A stretch of DNA of 64,000 nucleotides. It comes from Sabethes cyaneus. Its lineage: Eukaryota; Arthropoda; Insecta; Diptera; Culicidae. The position numbers and the translations under genes were made by a program. The notes beneath the pieces were generated by a model that worked only from the letters and a program-made list of their open reading frames with translations, was not told where the DNA came from and did no database searches. Positions 1-9,837 of the stretch are shown in pieces. Each line of letters opens with the position of its first letter. Positions within the stretch are counted from its first letter, which is position 1. The stretch is from assembly GCF_943734655.1 (NCBI RefSeq), contig NC_071353.1, positions 145,806,043-145,870,042 on the forward strand, in the 5' to 3' direction.

Positions 1-2
1 CG

Positions 3-191
3 TTCGAGTGCACAGAGTGTGGACAGCATTTGCCTTCCAAAGACAGTTTGCGGCAACATGCTAGAAAACATAATATTGACTTTCAGTGTTCTAAGTGCAA
101 TCAGGGCTTTACAAGCGTTCAGGCACTCAAACGGCACGAAGCGAAACGATTTTGCGCCAGACAGACAAAAAAGATCTCCCAAAAATCTTAA
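3..191 (+). CDS. C2H2 zinc-finger terminal exon, 5' part missing
   Basis: The window opens inside a zinc-finger coding exon that reads without a stop from position 3 to TAA at 189-191. Finger 1 is canonical, with C-x2-C, twelve residues, then H-x3-H (CTECG ... RQHARKH). Finger 2 has CSKC and its first His (KRHEAKRFC), but the fourth ligand would have to be a Cys five residues on, so it is C2HC-like or degenerate. A short basic tail follows (RQTKKISQKS). The exon is probably the end of another member of the finger family seen later in this window. Its start lies outside the window, so phase and partner cannot be checked. The role is probably DNA binding in the nucleus, by family analogy only. 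Confidence 0.7.
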   Translation, partial: FECTECGQHLPSKDSLRQHARKHNIDFQCSKCNQGFTSVQALKRHEAKRFCARQTKKISQKS

Positions 192-199
192 TTCTTAGA

Positions 200-690
200 C
201 ATCGTTGACGTTCTTGTGACACTTCTGGCGTTCTGGCCTGGCAGTGGCTCGCCCTTTGATCGAATGGCAAAAGGCTGGTTCTTTAGCTGGTTGCACCAGT
301 AGGGTGAGTATTGTTATTACAATATTGCCCACACTTTAACCCGCTCGTAAACGTTTTGTTTGACAATGGACAATTTCAACTACGATGTGAATAATTAACA
401 AATACAATGATGTTAATGATTTATTATAGAATTTGCAAGGTCAGTGTTAGAAAATGCTCCAAGTTTATACTAAGTAAAATTTGACTAAAATAAAAAGAAA
501 TTAATAGCAACATAATAATACAACTTAACTAACGTTACAGAACAAAAGAATGCCTCATAGAAATCCTGAAGCTCGTGAAAGTAATATCGCTTAAGAAGAA
601 AAGCCATTCAAAATACATTACAAATCTCAGTCCTATTAGTCTTTTGAGTGCTCTTTCTCAGGCTTTTGAGAAGTTAGTTAGGGCACAGTT
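200..690. other. AT-rich spacer, no gene seen
   Basis: This is the 3' flank of the partial finger exon. No open frame of note, RNA gene or clear repeat end is seen up to the dispersed repeat that starts near 695. Confidence 0.5.
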
Positions 691-694
691 AGTT

Positions 695-893
695 AGTTTA
701 GCAGAAAAACCCGCTATAAAGCCTGTTTATTAGCTTTTGAGAGAGAGAGCTGGTCTGAAGAACTTAAAGTAGTTTAAACATCGCTTGTCCAACCACCATT
801 TAAGTGCCTACTTTATGCAGCTTTGATCGCTTTAAAGCAGCCAGTAAACAGTAATTGCTCTTGCAATTCAGCTACCCTTGTTACTTGGGTAGT
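695..893 (+). repeat. Dispersed repeat, copy 1 (inverted copy at 35347-35553)
   Basis: About 200 bases match the reverse complement of 35347-35553. Shared blocks include TTATGCAGCTTTGATCG and TTGCTCTTGCAATTCAGCTA, and both copies end near TTGTTACTTGGGT. No coding potential is seen. It is probably a non-autonomous transposon remnant of unknown class. Confidence 0.6.
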
Positions 894-955
894 TTATTTT
901 TGAGAATTTCAACTGGAAAGTTTTAGCGTATACATTTTCACGAAGGTTGATGAGC

Positions 956-1342
956 AGAGATGCCAGAAGTGAAGACATGTCTTCATTTTGAAGACATTTT
1001 GGTTACAAAAAAGTGAAATGTCTTCACTTGAAGACATGTGAAGACTAGAGTGACTATATACAGAGTGGCGACAAGTCATCCCAAATGTATGCAATGCGGT
1101 TTTTCGAAGGTTTTTCTTTCTCTTTCTTGCATACGCGTTGGATAGGCCGTCTGCTCGATTGGAATGACACTGACAGATAATTATCACTCCAATTTTGACA
1201 TTGTCGCCACTCTGTATATAGTCACTCTAGTGAAGACATGTCTTCACCATGCAATTTAAATGGGCGGAAAGCCGAAAGCAGACAAATGAAGACATTTTTC
1301 CTTGATTCGTGAAGACTTTTCAAAAAATCACCTGGCATCTCT
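956..1342. mobile_element. TIR element with 10-bp target duplication
   Basis: The element begins AGAGATGCCAG (956-966) and ends with its exact inverse CTGGCATCTCT (1332-1342). The 10-mer GTTGATGAGC flanks it on both sides (946-955 and 1343-1352), a clear target-site duplication. The interior repeats GAAGACAT/ATGTCTTC palindromes several times. It carries no transposase and is therefore non-autonomous. A 9-10 bp duplication would fit a Mutator-like family, but the class is not proven. A second element is nested inside it. Confidence 0.8.
1045..1230. mobile_element. Nested MITE with perfect 30-bp TIRs
   Basis: Bases 1045-1074 are the exact reverse complement of 1201-1230. The ends read CTAGAGTGACTATATACAGA and its inverse. 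TA lies at both edges, giving a possible mariner-type TA duplication; TGAAGA also flanks both sides. The 186-bp element has no coding capacity and sits inside the 956-1342 element, so it is the younger insertion. Confidence 0.85.
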
Positions 1343-1539
1343 GTTGATGAGCAAACTGAGCTGACAGCTGACACTGACAGTTCCATGATTCAATGTTTAT
1401 GTTTACATACTACTCGTACATGCTCGTTTCAATCTGGTACGCGTACGGCTTCGTTACGAAGGAAAAGATAAATTTGCCAATAAATTGTTGCGGTGTGAAA
1501 CAAATTGTGTATGAAAAGTGTTCCGGTCTCGATATCGAC

Positions 1540-1829
1540 ATGGAAGAAGCGTCTATAAAAATGGAAAAGCCGGAAGTGTCCACTGCGATAAAAGTGGAGG
1601 AAGTGATAATAACCCATACTCTCGAAGAGGAACCATCAGCACTCGCTAGTAAAAGTAATGGAGTTGACTGTTCCGGTGAAACAACGCTGCCGAAAGCAGA
1701 AATACACATTGACGGCACAGGTGAAGTGAGTGATGATGAACCTACGACGGTAGAAAGCCCAGTTGGCGAAGTGGACAAAACAGAGCCTGCTGCGGTTGCT
1801 GACGGCAACGTTGTGGCTTCCAATTCAAG
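1540..1829 (+). CDS. First coding exon a: acidic SUMO-motif N-terminal module
   Basis: This exon encodes about 96 acidic, low-complexity residues starting MEEASIKMEKPEVSTAIKVE. I place the start at ATG 1540 because it has a good context (GACATGG) and aligns with the starts of the sister exons at 34957 and 39247. An upstream in-frame ATG at 1393 exists but has no counterpart there. K7 (IKME) and K18 (IKVE) fit the SUMO consensus, and AIKVEEVIIT is the family core. The exon ends TCA-AG at a GTAAAT donor (1830), two bases into a codon. Candidate partners on this strand are the finger exons at 8433 and 9838, both of which begin with C and would complete AGC (Ser). The function is unknown; a regulatory, SUMO-modified N-terminus is an inference. 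Confidence 0.72.
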
Positions 1830-1839
1830 GTAAATTAGA

Positions 1840-2090
1840 ATGATTGGAACATCTGTAAGTAAAATGACTATATTTTTAAATGACAGTTATCAAAATCATT
1901 ATCAGTATTATTCTCAAGTAAAAATTCCCAGTAAAATTCCCAAAAACGTACTGCGTGCAATAATTATCTTTTCTGTTAACAATTGGCTAATAGGTTGCGA
2001 TGAAACAGTAACAACTCCGCTAGGCTACGTGTTTGTTATAGCAATCACAATTTAGTTTTTTCACTCCAATTCCATCTTTTATCCTGTTCG
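1840..2090. other. Intron sequence, nothing recognised
   Basis: This is the start of the presumed intron after first exon a. It is AT-rich and runs into a Copia remnant. No motif of note is seen apart from the donor itself. Confidence 0.5.
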
Positions 2091-2094
2091 AAAC

Positions 2095-2700
2095 CGCTAA
2101 ATATCTGGTGAACGGAATTCTTCCGTTTTGCGAAAATGGAGAGATTTTTTTTAACCAGAGCCATAGGCTAAAGCTATATCTCGAAGCAGCTGGAGTTTCA
2201 AACGTTTTTACTGGTCTACTGGTGAGTTGTCTTGCCGATGATTGCTTGGAAATCGTGCGTGAGAAAGCAACCACGAATGAAATGTGGTCAGAAAACAACT
2301 GGCACGTTTGCAAACGAAGGACGGCTCTGAGATGAGGAATCACCTTCCGGAATTTGACGGACTAATTCGGAAGCTAAAAACAGCTGACGCTACACTAACC
2401 AACGGGGAAACATAGAAAATGGGACTGTTATGCGATTCACGGCAGTGTATTACCAGTTGGTGTTACTCCAGTTGAACAATGGCTAGGCAAAACCCAGTTT
2501 GAATCAAGTTCATGTTTTTGGCTGGCATTTGTTTGGATTCCTAAACAGCAACGTAAGAAGTTGGGTCCGAAGAGTCGTGAGATGGTCATAATTGGTTATG
2601 CTCTAAATGGCTTAAATGGCTCGAATTTGGAACCGAAGCACTCGAAAGGTAGTTATTTCTCCTGACGTTTGGTTTAAAGAGTCTTCCATATGCTGCCTCG
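2095..2700 (+). mobile_element. Ty1/Copia remnant: gag piece fused to integrase C-terminus
   Basis: Around 2108-2335 the plus strand reads like Copia gag: a stretch RLKLYLEAAGVSNV, then DDCLEIVREKATTNEMW and KRRTALR. From about 2460 it reads VTPVEQWLGKTQFE and FVWIPKQQRKKLGPKSREM, the typical stretch after the Copia integrase core. Protease and most of the integrase are missing, and frames shift. It is an old, internally deleted copy inside the intron of first exon a. Confidence 0.75.
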
Positions 2701-2932
2701 GTAAAAGATGTAGCTTGTAGCAGAAGTTTCCTTTTTGGTTCATTTCTCGTCCGAGCAAAAGGGGGAAGATACACGGCCCTGTGATGAAATAGTTACCGAA
2801 GAGATGAACTTACGATGATCCGAACCACTTTAGCGGCTGCTGTTCTTTTTTCAAGACGGTATTTTTGCTTGGCGATCTCAAGGAAATGATCAACATTGCT
2901 GTTCCAGATGGGGTAAATGCTCTACCAAATAC

Positions 2933-3476
2933 ACACCTCTATTCCACATACCGATCGGAGCCGGATCCGATCAGAAATTGCGCTTCGATCGGAATCAGGC
3001 TTCGGTCGTGCTCTGTAAAATATTTCAATTCTCGGCGTTATATGCAAAGCACAGAAGACGAATCGATTTGCTCTCTCTCAGTCGGATGTTATCTTCTCCG
3101 ACGCGAAGAGTTTTGTTTTGCTTTTGCAATGGTTTGCTGCTTTGCTCTGCCGGCGAGTGAGCATCAGTTTGATTTCATCTTTCCTTTTCTGCCAGAGCGC
3201 TACCGAATGCATGTTCTCAAAGACACGGAGCAAATCGTTTCAGTCCATGTAATTGCCTATCGCATATCACATTGCCTCTTTGGGACACGTTATTGTGCTC
3301 CTTCTGCACAAGATGAGTGGTCGTAAGAAAAAACAGTCGCCTCGATTCTGCATTCCGATCGGGCTCGTTCCGATCAGAAACGTCCCGATCGACGTGTGTT
3401 ATAGCATACGATGTATTCCGTGAGAAGCGCAATTTCTGATCGATTCCGGCTTCGATCGATATGTAGGATAGAGGCG
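2933..3476. mobile_element. TIR element with about 53-nt imperfect ends
   Basis: Bases about 2933-2985 are an imperfect inverse of 3424-3476 (shared GATCAGAAATTGCGCTTC). It interrupts the Copia remnant, whose reverse transcriptase resumes near 4370. The inner block 3337-3424 recurs inverted at 4244-4331. No coding capacity is recognised. Confidence 0.6.
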
Positions 3477-3856
3477 AGTATTCAGGAATCGTTTGGAGGG
3501 AGAGGAAACGGTTGAACAGAAAACGAAAGCAACTTGATCTTTTTTTTTCCTGTATGGACTCATCACTGCGACCCGTAACGTTTGAACTATTGTGATAGCG
3601 CCCGGGTGTTTGCTGTATAACCCGCACTGCATTTATTTTTGCTAAAATCGCTATTGATTGAGCGATATGCTTTTATTGAATTTTTTTATGCGTGCTTGTG
3701 TGTAATTGGGTACCCTTCCTTCAATGCTTTACTCTACTTTACCCACTTCGTTCCACATGACAGCGCACAGTCCCCAATTATAGTCATCCCTGGTGTAGCA
3801 AACCAGTGCATTTTTACTATAAGGGTCTCATTTTTGCACTGTCAATAGTCCATATC

Positions 3857-4016
3857 GGGATAATATAGAATTCAGCATGAAGGAAGGGTGATGAGGGGCC
3901 TGAGAATAAACCCATGTTAAAGTCACTTTGACATCGAATGGCCTCATTCTACTAAGATTCGAACCCATGACCATTCGCTTGTCAAAGCAGACTCGGTAAC
4001 CTTGCGGCTACAGAGC
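3857..4016 (-). mobile_element. tRNA-derived SINE, copy of 24376-24545
   Basis: On the minus strand the sequence has a box A-like TAGCCGCAAGG, a box B GGTTCGAATC, and then a body shared with 24376-24545 (AGGCCATTCGATGT, ATGGGTTTATTCTCAGG). These internal Pol III promoter boxes define a tRNA-derived SINE. Confidence 0.72.
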
Positions 4017-4039
4017 CCCCCAACTTGATCATTGTGAGA

Positions 4040-4140
4040 TGCAAATTGTTCCGCCTGTTAGAGTTGCCTGAAGCTGTTAGAGTCAAATAGGATCGTAGCA
4101 CTGACCCCGCACTGTCCTGTATTCTAACAGCTGGTTGCGA
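4040..4140 (+). mobile_element. SINE 3' fragment (family of 57438-57600)
   Basis: The stretch GCTGTTAGAG ... AGGATCGTAGCA ... GCACTGTCCTGTATTCTAAC matches the tail of the SINE at 57438-57600. The tRNA-like head is missing. Confidence 0.55.
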
Positions 4141-4243
4141 AATCTGTCGCATAAAAAAACAGAAGGTCAAATTTCGATTACGGAATTAGCACCCAGGCTT
4201 TGGCTTAAATTGCTCCGCCTCTGTATGCATAAGATGAGTAAAA

Positions 4244-4331
4244 TGAAGCCTGATCGGAATACATCGTATGCTATAACACACGTCAATCGAGCCGTTTCTG
4301 ATCGGAATGCAGAATCGAGGCGACAGTATGC
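4244..4331 (-). repeat. Inverted partial copy of 3337-3424
   Basis: About 85 bases match the reverse complement of 3337-3424, including GTGTGTTATAGCATACGATG. It marks a second, truncated copy of the 2933-3476 element family. Confidence 0.6.
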
Positions 4332-4369
4332 CGACTGCTCAAGTCATTATATGGATTGAAGCAGTCTTC

Positions 4370-4600
4370 AAGGTGTTGGAATAAGAAGTTTAATCAGATG
4401 CTGGTGGATTTGGGTTTCCAGAGGTCAATGCATGACTACTGTCTTTGTACAAGAATTATAAAAGATGACGAGATTTACATTATTCTATTTATATGTTGAC
4501 GATCTGTTGATTATCGGACGAAAACTCGAATCGATCTCAAAGTTGAAAAAGCAGTTGCAATCAATTTTTGCAATGACGGATTGTGGAACCTCTCAAGTCT
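4370..4600 (+). mobile_element. Copia reverse-transcriptase remnant
   Basis: The plus strand reads KFNQMLVDLGFQRSMHDYCL, then FIYVDDLLIIGRKL. The YVDDLLI box is the Copia reverse-transcriptase catalytic motif. It is probably the continuation of the Copia copy at 2095-2700, separated by later insertions. Confidence 0.8.
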
Positions 4601-5079
4601 CAAGTAAGCTGTATTGAAAAATTACTGGCGCGTTTCAATATGACAACCTGCAACTCGGTAAAGCCCTACGATAAAACTGAACCTTGTCGTGGTGTAGGGC
4701 TTTTTAACTAATCAGTAAATGAACAGCGGTCACGTTTACTTCTGAATGTGGGTATATATCAAAATACTTTTGTGATTTCAAGTGGGACTCGGGGTAAAAA
4801 TTTACCAAATGTGATTGTTGCGTTGTTCAGAAAGTGCTTTTATTCCGTTTAAGAATAAGGCCAGTATGGGGATCTCTGACAATAGATGAAGTTTTCTGGG
4901 ATTCATCCTTATTTATCACAACTGTCACAAATATCTCCGAAAAATGTCGGATTGATTGAGTTGGTCGAGGGCTTAGGGTTAGTAAGGGGATGTAAGCGGG
5001 ATACCAGATCCGATTGGATGCCGAAGGACCACTCTGTAATGATTACGGGTAATAGCACTTCTTAGGTAGCAGATGGGAA

Positions 5080-5185
5080 AATTAGGTCAATTCGTGTCGC
5101 GTGTTCGAGTTTCGGCTAGGCGGTGCTGCTAGATAGAGTAGGATTTTTGCACTGGCCCCGTGGCTGTCCTGAGCTCTGATGGCCG
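5080..5185 (+). mobile_element. SINE fragment
   Basis: GTGTTCGAGTTTCGGC is a decayed box B, followed by GGTGCTGCTAGATAGAG and the ACTGGCCCCGTGGCTGTCCTG tail. It matches the copies at 47993-48100 and 57438-57600. Confidence 0.6.
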
Positions 5186-5189
5186 CCCC

Positions 5190-7990
5190 CGGGCTCTGTC
5201 GATGGGAAGGGGTCGAGTCTTAAAGAGACGTTTAAGCCCAGAGCTTTACAGCACTTTGGTCTCGAGGGTTGGAAGGCGGGCGAGTCTCTATATTTTGAAG
5301 CTTCTGTCGACTACCGCGAACGTCCAGCTTGTGCTGCGCTCAATTTACTTTGTATCGTGGGAATGCACTGTGAATACTAAGGAGATGAAAGATTAAATTT
5401 GCCCTGATAAGTTGATAACCACTAATGCTCCGAAATTTGTCTTACCTATTGGTTCATTTGTGGTTGTTTGTGTTGGAAAACTGAAAGCGGGCGCGCGGTT
5501 GAAGACCGGTGTCAGGCGGGGCTGACGAATTCTCCACTTCTTCACTATACCACATATTGCAACTCGAGGGGTACAAAAAGTCCAAAGCACATTTACAAAT
5601 TCGATCTATTATTTTTCTTCTCACCATCATAATTATCATCATCATCGTCATCATCATCATTATATTTAAAATATGACATTCCGGCCTTTGGCAGAGAGAT
5701 CTTAGAGTCAGTTCGTGGAGTCCGCGCACGGCCGAAACGTCTCCGCCTGCGGGTATAGGCGTGACGGCTATGCTTGGGGCTCTACCTGTGTTTTAGTGGG
5801 CGCCAGTGCCTGTCTCGTCAGGTAGAACTGATGTTTGAGGTCTCCCTGACACTTTGTTGACAACACAAAAGGGCCCAGCGCAGAGTTTTATACGCTATTA
5901 AGCGACCAGTTGGATAACCCGAAAAAAAGGAAAAAAGGAAAAAAGGACAACCTGCAACTCGGTAAAGGCCCGTTACATCGAGTATCGCTATCGAGAGGTG
6001 TTCTATCGCCGGGGATTATTCGAGTAGTAACTACAAACGCACACTCAGAGGAAAAAAACCCTGCGAGAGTGGCCATGAAGGGACGGAAGTCAAGTTGGTC
6101 GCCGTCCCCACATCGGTGCACGTCTCGACAAGTACCGACGTAGTGTAAATGCTCACCCTCCTCCTTATTCTTATTCTTATTAATACCATCACAGCCACAA
6201 TAAAGGATTCCTGGAAATAATTTTAATAATTTCTAGTGACAGAAATATTTCAAATTATTTTCTTGTCTGTATTAACATTTGGAAAACATCCGAGATACAT
6301 CGCAAATGTTAAATCGGCCAGGCCAACTGTGAAGTATTACCGCAAAGACGATTCTGTGAAATGTATCTTGTGTGAATAAGTTATTCATACATACATACAT
6401 TTCTGAATCAGCAGGGAAAGAAGAAACGGGGACGTCTCGTACCAACCGTTTCTGATAAATTATTAAGCTTTGTTACGCTGGGAGTATTTAGCTAGTAAAG
6501 ATTAAATAATACTCCGGACCCTCGAGGATGAACTTATGGCATTTAGGCCAAAAGTCCGGCTGCAATAGGCCAAGGTTATAGCGCCTTATTTCGCTCTCTG
6601 CAAATAGATGAAACTACCAAAGATGTAGTAAACAGTACGATCTACCCAAGATGTGTTAGGATAAAAACATTAAAGAAGTAAAATATTTGCTTAATAAACT
6701 AACTTAAATGAAGAAATGATGAGAATGCATTCATTGTAAACCTTGATTGATAAACAAGGCATATGAATTATTTCTGATATGCGTATGTAACAATTGAATA
6801 AAATTATTCATAATTGATACAAAACTAAATTAGTGAAAGATAAAATGTGAAATAATCCATTTAACAAAAATTTAAAATAGAAATAAGTAAGTTAGACTAT
6901 AAGTTATAAAATTCAAGATGCTACGTTTAGCATGCAGAAAATCATACTCATGATGAATAATTAAATTCAAAACGATCTCACCGGCACTTCCAATGTGTTC
7001 TCTCGTTAATTTCATCAGCACATCTGTGAATTTGCTACAATCCAAGATAGTGAAACTAGGTGATATGATGATTGCTTAACCTTGAATGTTCCTTGATTGG
7101 AAACGATGATCTGCAAAAACCACCGTGTCGTATACGACTGTAGATATTTCCGTACACCGAGATTGATTTTGGAAACAAGTGTAATTCTTTCTTATTTGGC
7201 AACCCGTTCAGCAAGCTGGAAGAATCCGCAGTTTATGGCAGAGAAAATCCTTTGACTCCAGATTGTCGAACGGGAATCGCTGGTGGTGATTGACCCCACT
7301 AGGAGCACCACCGGTAGGGTTTAATTTTCCATATTCAAGATCACTAGGTCACTTTTTTCATGGTTATATCTAAAACTAATTGAAGAGCGAGTTCTCACCG
7401 CTCCAGCGCTAGATTTACACCGAACATTCACCGATAGTATTAAAGGGCTTGATAACTCGGGCATCCTGCATTTATTTCGAAAACTGCTAGCTTCAATAGT
7501 TATTCGGTATTTATTGAACCATTTTTCCGGAAAACACACGAAAAAATTGACAGCGAAAATTTTTGCTGCCGACCACACGCGCTGCTTACTTCGATCTTCC
7601 AATGTGAATGCTCACCCTCCTCCCGAAGTAAAACTTAACGGTAGTTTCAAGAGGGCAGGGAATATAGGAGGAAGTAAGGAATTTTTTAGTGGATAGGCAC
7701 AAGGTATAATTGTCAATCCCACACAGCGTTATCACATTGCAGGCCAGCTTTTGAAGGTTTTTCTCTTTTCTATAACAAAAAAAAAAAAGAAAAACTCGTT
7801 TCTTTTCGTGTTATGAAGAAACATTTCTGGTAAAGATATGACAAAAACATGTTCTATTAGTTTCAACAAAGTCAATTAAAAATCAATTCAACTTCAACAA
7901 AGTCATAGTTAACTGATAAAATAAGGCATAATCAAGTGATACATAATAAAAAAGGCAAAACACAGCATGGATCATGAATCCTGTCATTCA
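5190..7990. other. Long non-coding stretch in the intron
   Basis: No gene is recognised. A CATCATCATCGTCATC microsatellite lies at 5624-5661. GACAACCTGCAACTCGGTAAAG occurs at about 5945 and also at about 4645. TGCTCACCCTCCTCC occurs at about 6150 and 7608. These short shared blocks point to old repeats, but no element ends can be defined. Confidence 0.4.
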
Positions 7991-7995
7991 TGGAA

Positions 7996-8145
7996 TCACA
8001 AGAAGCACTTCAAACACCTAGACCAGTGCTGGCCAGCTTCCAAACAAACGGGAGCAGCTGCCGCGATGTTCGTAAAGTGAGTGGTAGTTTTCGCTTGGTT
8101 TTTGGCTCCTTTTGGTCGACCTCGTTTGCGCTTAGGGGGCGCTTG
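7996..8145 (-). pseudogene. Short AT-hook reading frame, possible exon or relic
   Basis: The minus strand is open for 49 residues and begins APPKRKRGRPKGAKNQAK, which holds a clear AT-hook (RGRPKG). It ends with HWSRCLKCFL and a stop. An acceptor-like CTTTCTAACAAG directly precedes it. It lies in the intron between first exon a and the finger exons, on the opposite strand. It could be a decayed transposase N-terminus or an exon of an unrecognised gene; no partner exon was found. The function is unknown. Confidence 0.3.
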
Positions 8146-8432
8146 TTAGAAAGGGATTTCTGCTTCATCTTATTGGCGATTTCTCTGGTGTTTGTTTTTG
8201 ATAGAGGCATGTTGCCAGAAGGAGAAACCGTGAATGAGCAATCGAACTGTTTATGTTAGAAGAGAAGAGCCTGGCTTACAATCCAGAGCGAAGAATTCTG
8301 CCAAATTGTTGAATTGCGTAAAAGCAAAAAAGTTGTAAGAATGACTGTAAAATATTTGCTGCACCTAGAAGAGTGGACCCAACATATTCAACAATCTATC
8401 AGTCTTTTCTCTGTTTCTCTCTGTTGTTCCAG

Positions 8433-9501
8433 CATCACGGATTTTCCGGAAACGAACCGTTCTGACGGTGATCAACAGAAGAGCTTCATCTGTAATTTGT
8501 GCGGCGAAAAGTACCGTTCGAAATACGATCTCTGGTACCACAGGAGACGCAAACACGCCGATAAAGGGTCATTTGTATGCGACATTTGTGGTAGGGCTCT
8601 CTCCAGTTCCGACGCGCTGAAATACCACAGAGCATGTCATACACGAGAAAAGAATTTCGAATGTGAGATATGTGGCAAACATTTTTCCCTAAAAACACAA
8701 CTAACTGAACACCTGAAGCGCCACAACACGGACCGTTCACACAAGTGTCTTATTTGCGCCAAAGGGTTTAGAACTAGTTTTTTGCTGTCACTGCATATGC
8801 GCGTTCACAGCGAGGAACGGCCATTCAAGTGTGACATCTGCGGTTTATCATACAAGCAGAATTATACTCTGAACGCTCATAGAAAAAAACACACGTCCAT
8901 TTCGCACAAGTGCGACGTTTGTGGAAATAAGTTGGTGAACGATACGTACAGTCACAGCGAAGAGAAACAATTCAAATGCGACAGGTGTGGCTCATTGCAT
9001 CAAATAAAACAGATTGTTGACGGTCACAAAAACCGCCGACACGCAACCAATGGGGTGGATTTTGCAAGCAAGTGTGACATTTGTGGAAAAGATTTCAAAA
9101 AGCGTCAACGGTTTGCACGCCACATGCACAGTCATAGCGATGAGCGACCCTTTCCGTGCGACATCTGTGGCTCAACGTTCAAGTCAACGGGCAATCTGAA
9201 AAGTCACCAGAAAATTCATACATCCAATCCGGAAAATCCGGACAAGTGTCACATTTGCGGTAAAAGTTTCAGGTTTCGCGAGCGCCTTGCGAGGCATATA
9301 CGCGGCCACGAGGTTGTGTATCCGTGCGACATCTGCGGTTTAACGTACAAGTCACACACCGGGCTGAGTGATCACCGGAAAACTCACTCGTTCAACGAGC
9401 CAAGACCTTTCAAGTGCGACATCTGCGGGTCGTCCTATAAGGCAGCTAGGAGCCTAAAGTATCACCGGCTGAGGGTTCACCAAAGCTTTGACCAGGCTTG
9501 A
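8433..9501 (+). CDS. C2H2 finger terminal exon A (12 fingers, one broken)
   Basis: The exon starts after a pyrimidine-rich tract and AG at 8431-8432, and runs without a stop to TGA at 9499-9501. Its first base completes the split codon of first exon a, giving SITDFPETNRSD and then fingers. Twelve C-x2-C units can be counted. Eleven look intact; unit 6 (HKCDVCGNKLVNDTYSHSEE) has lost its helix and His spacing. Linkers are of the SDERP or SEERP type rather than TGEKP. The two-base-plus-one join to 1540-1829 predicts a 452-residue protein. Arrays of this length normally bind long DNA sites in the nucleus; the target is unknown. A poly(A) signal lies 81 bases past the stop, so this is a true last exon. 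Confidence 0.85.
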
Positions 9502-9525
9502 GAATTTCATGTGAAGTTTCGCCCA

Positions 9526-9540
9526 CTTTGCTTCGCAAAG
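9526..9540 (+). promoter_or_regulatory. 3' UTR hairpin, copy 1
   Basis: CTTTGC-TTC-GCAAAG forms a six-pair stem 25 bases past the stop of finger exon A. A related hairpin follows finger exon B (11025-11039). Both are followed by TAGGCCAA. Confidence 0.4.
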
Positions 9541-9581
9541 TAGGCCAACAGTTATGCGTTAATTATCAACTGTCAAAATCA

Positions 9582-9587
9582 AATAAA
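9582..9587 (+). terminator. Poly(A) signal of finger exon A
   Basis: AATAAA lies 81 bases downstream of the TGA of finger exon A, before finger exon B begins. It supports termination between the two finger exons. Confidence 0.6.
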
Positions 9588-9837
9588 CATAGACATAGAA
9601 ATATTATTAACATAAAATTATGCGTTTTATTTTATATTTTTTAACTTGCTGACCCGGCAAACTGCATACCTCCTTGCTTCCTTGTTTCTAGAATTCTAGT
9701 TTCTCTTTGTGGCCGTGCATCAGACTGGATCTGAATGGGCAATAGTTCAATCATGAGACAAAGTTTTTATTAAACTGACCTGCAAATGTAGACCTTTTCA
9801 TTTACCAATCTACCCGTCACCTTTCTTTCTATTCCAG

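Noticed and set aside
1393..1539. Upstream in-frame ATG as start of first exon a
   Set aside because: The added 49 residues are hydrophobic and unlike the paralogous exons, which all begin just before the acidic text.
1410..1823. Long minus-strand open frame opposite first exon a
   Set aside because: It is the antisense shadow of the acidic exon; it lacks a domain and the plus strand has the family motif, start and donor.
3970..4000. tRNA gene suggested by GGTTCGAATC box B
   Set aside because: The sequence does not fold as a full cloverleaf and continues into a shared SINE body; the same holds for 24440, 48020 and 57505.
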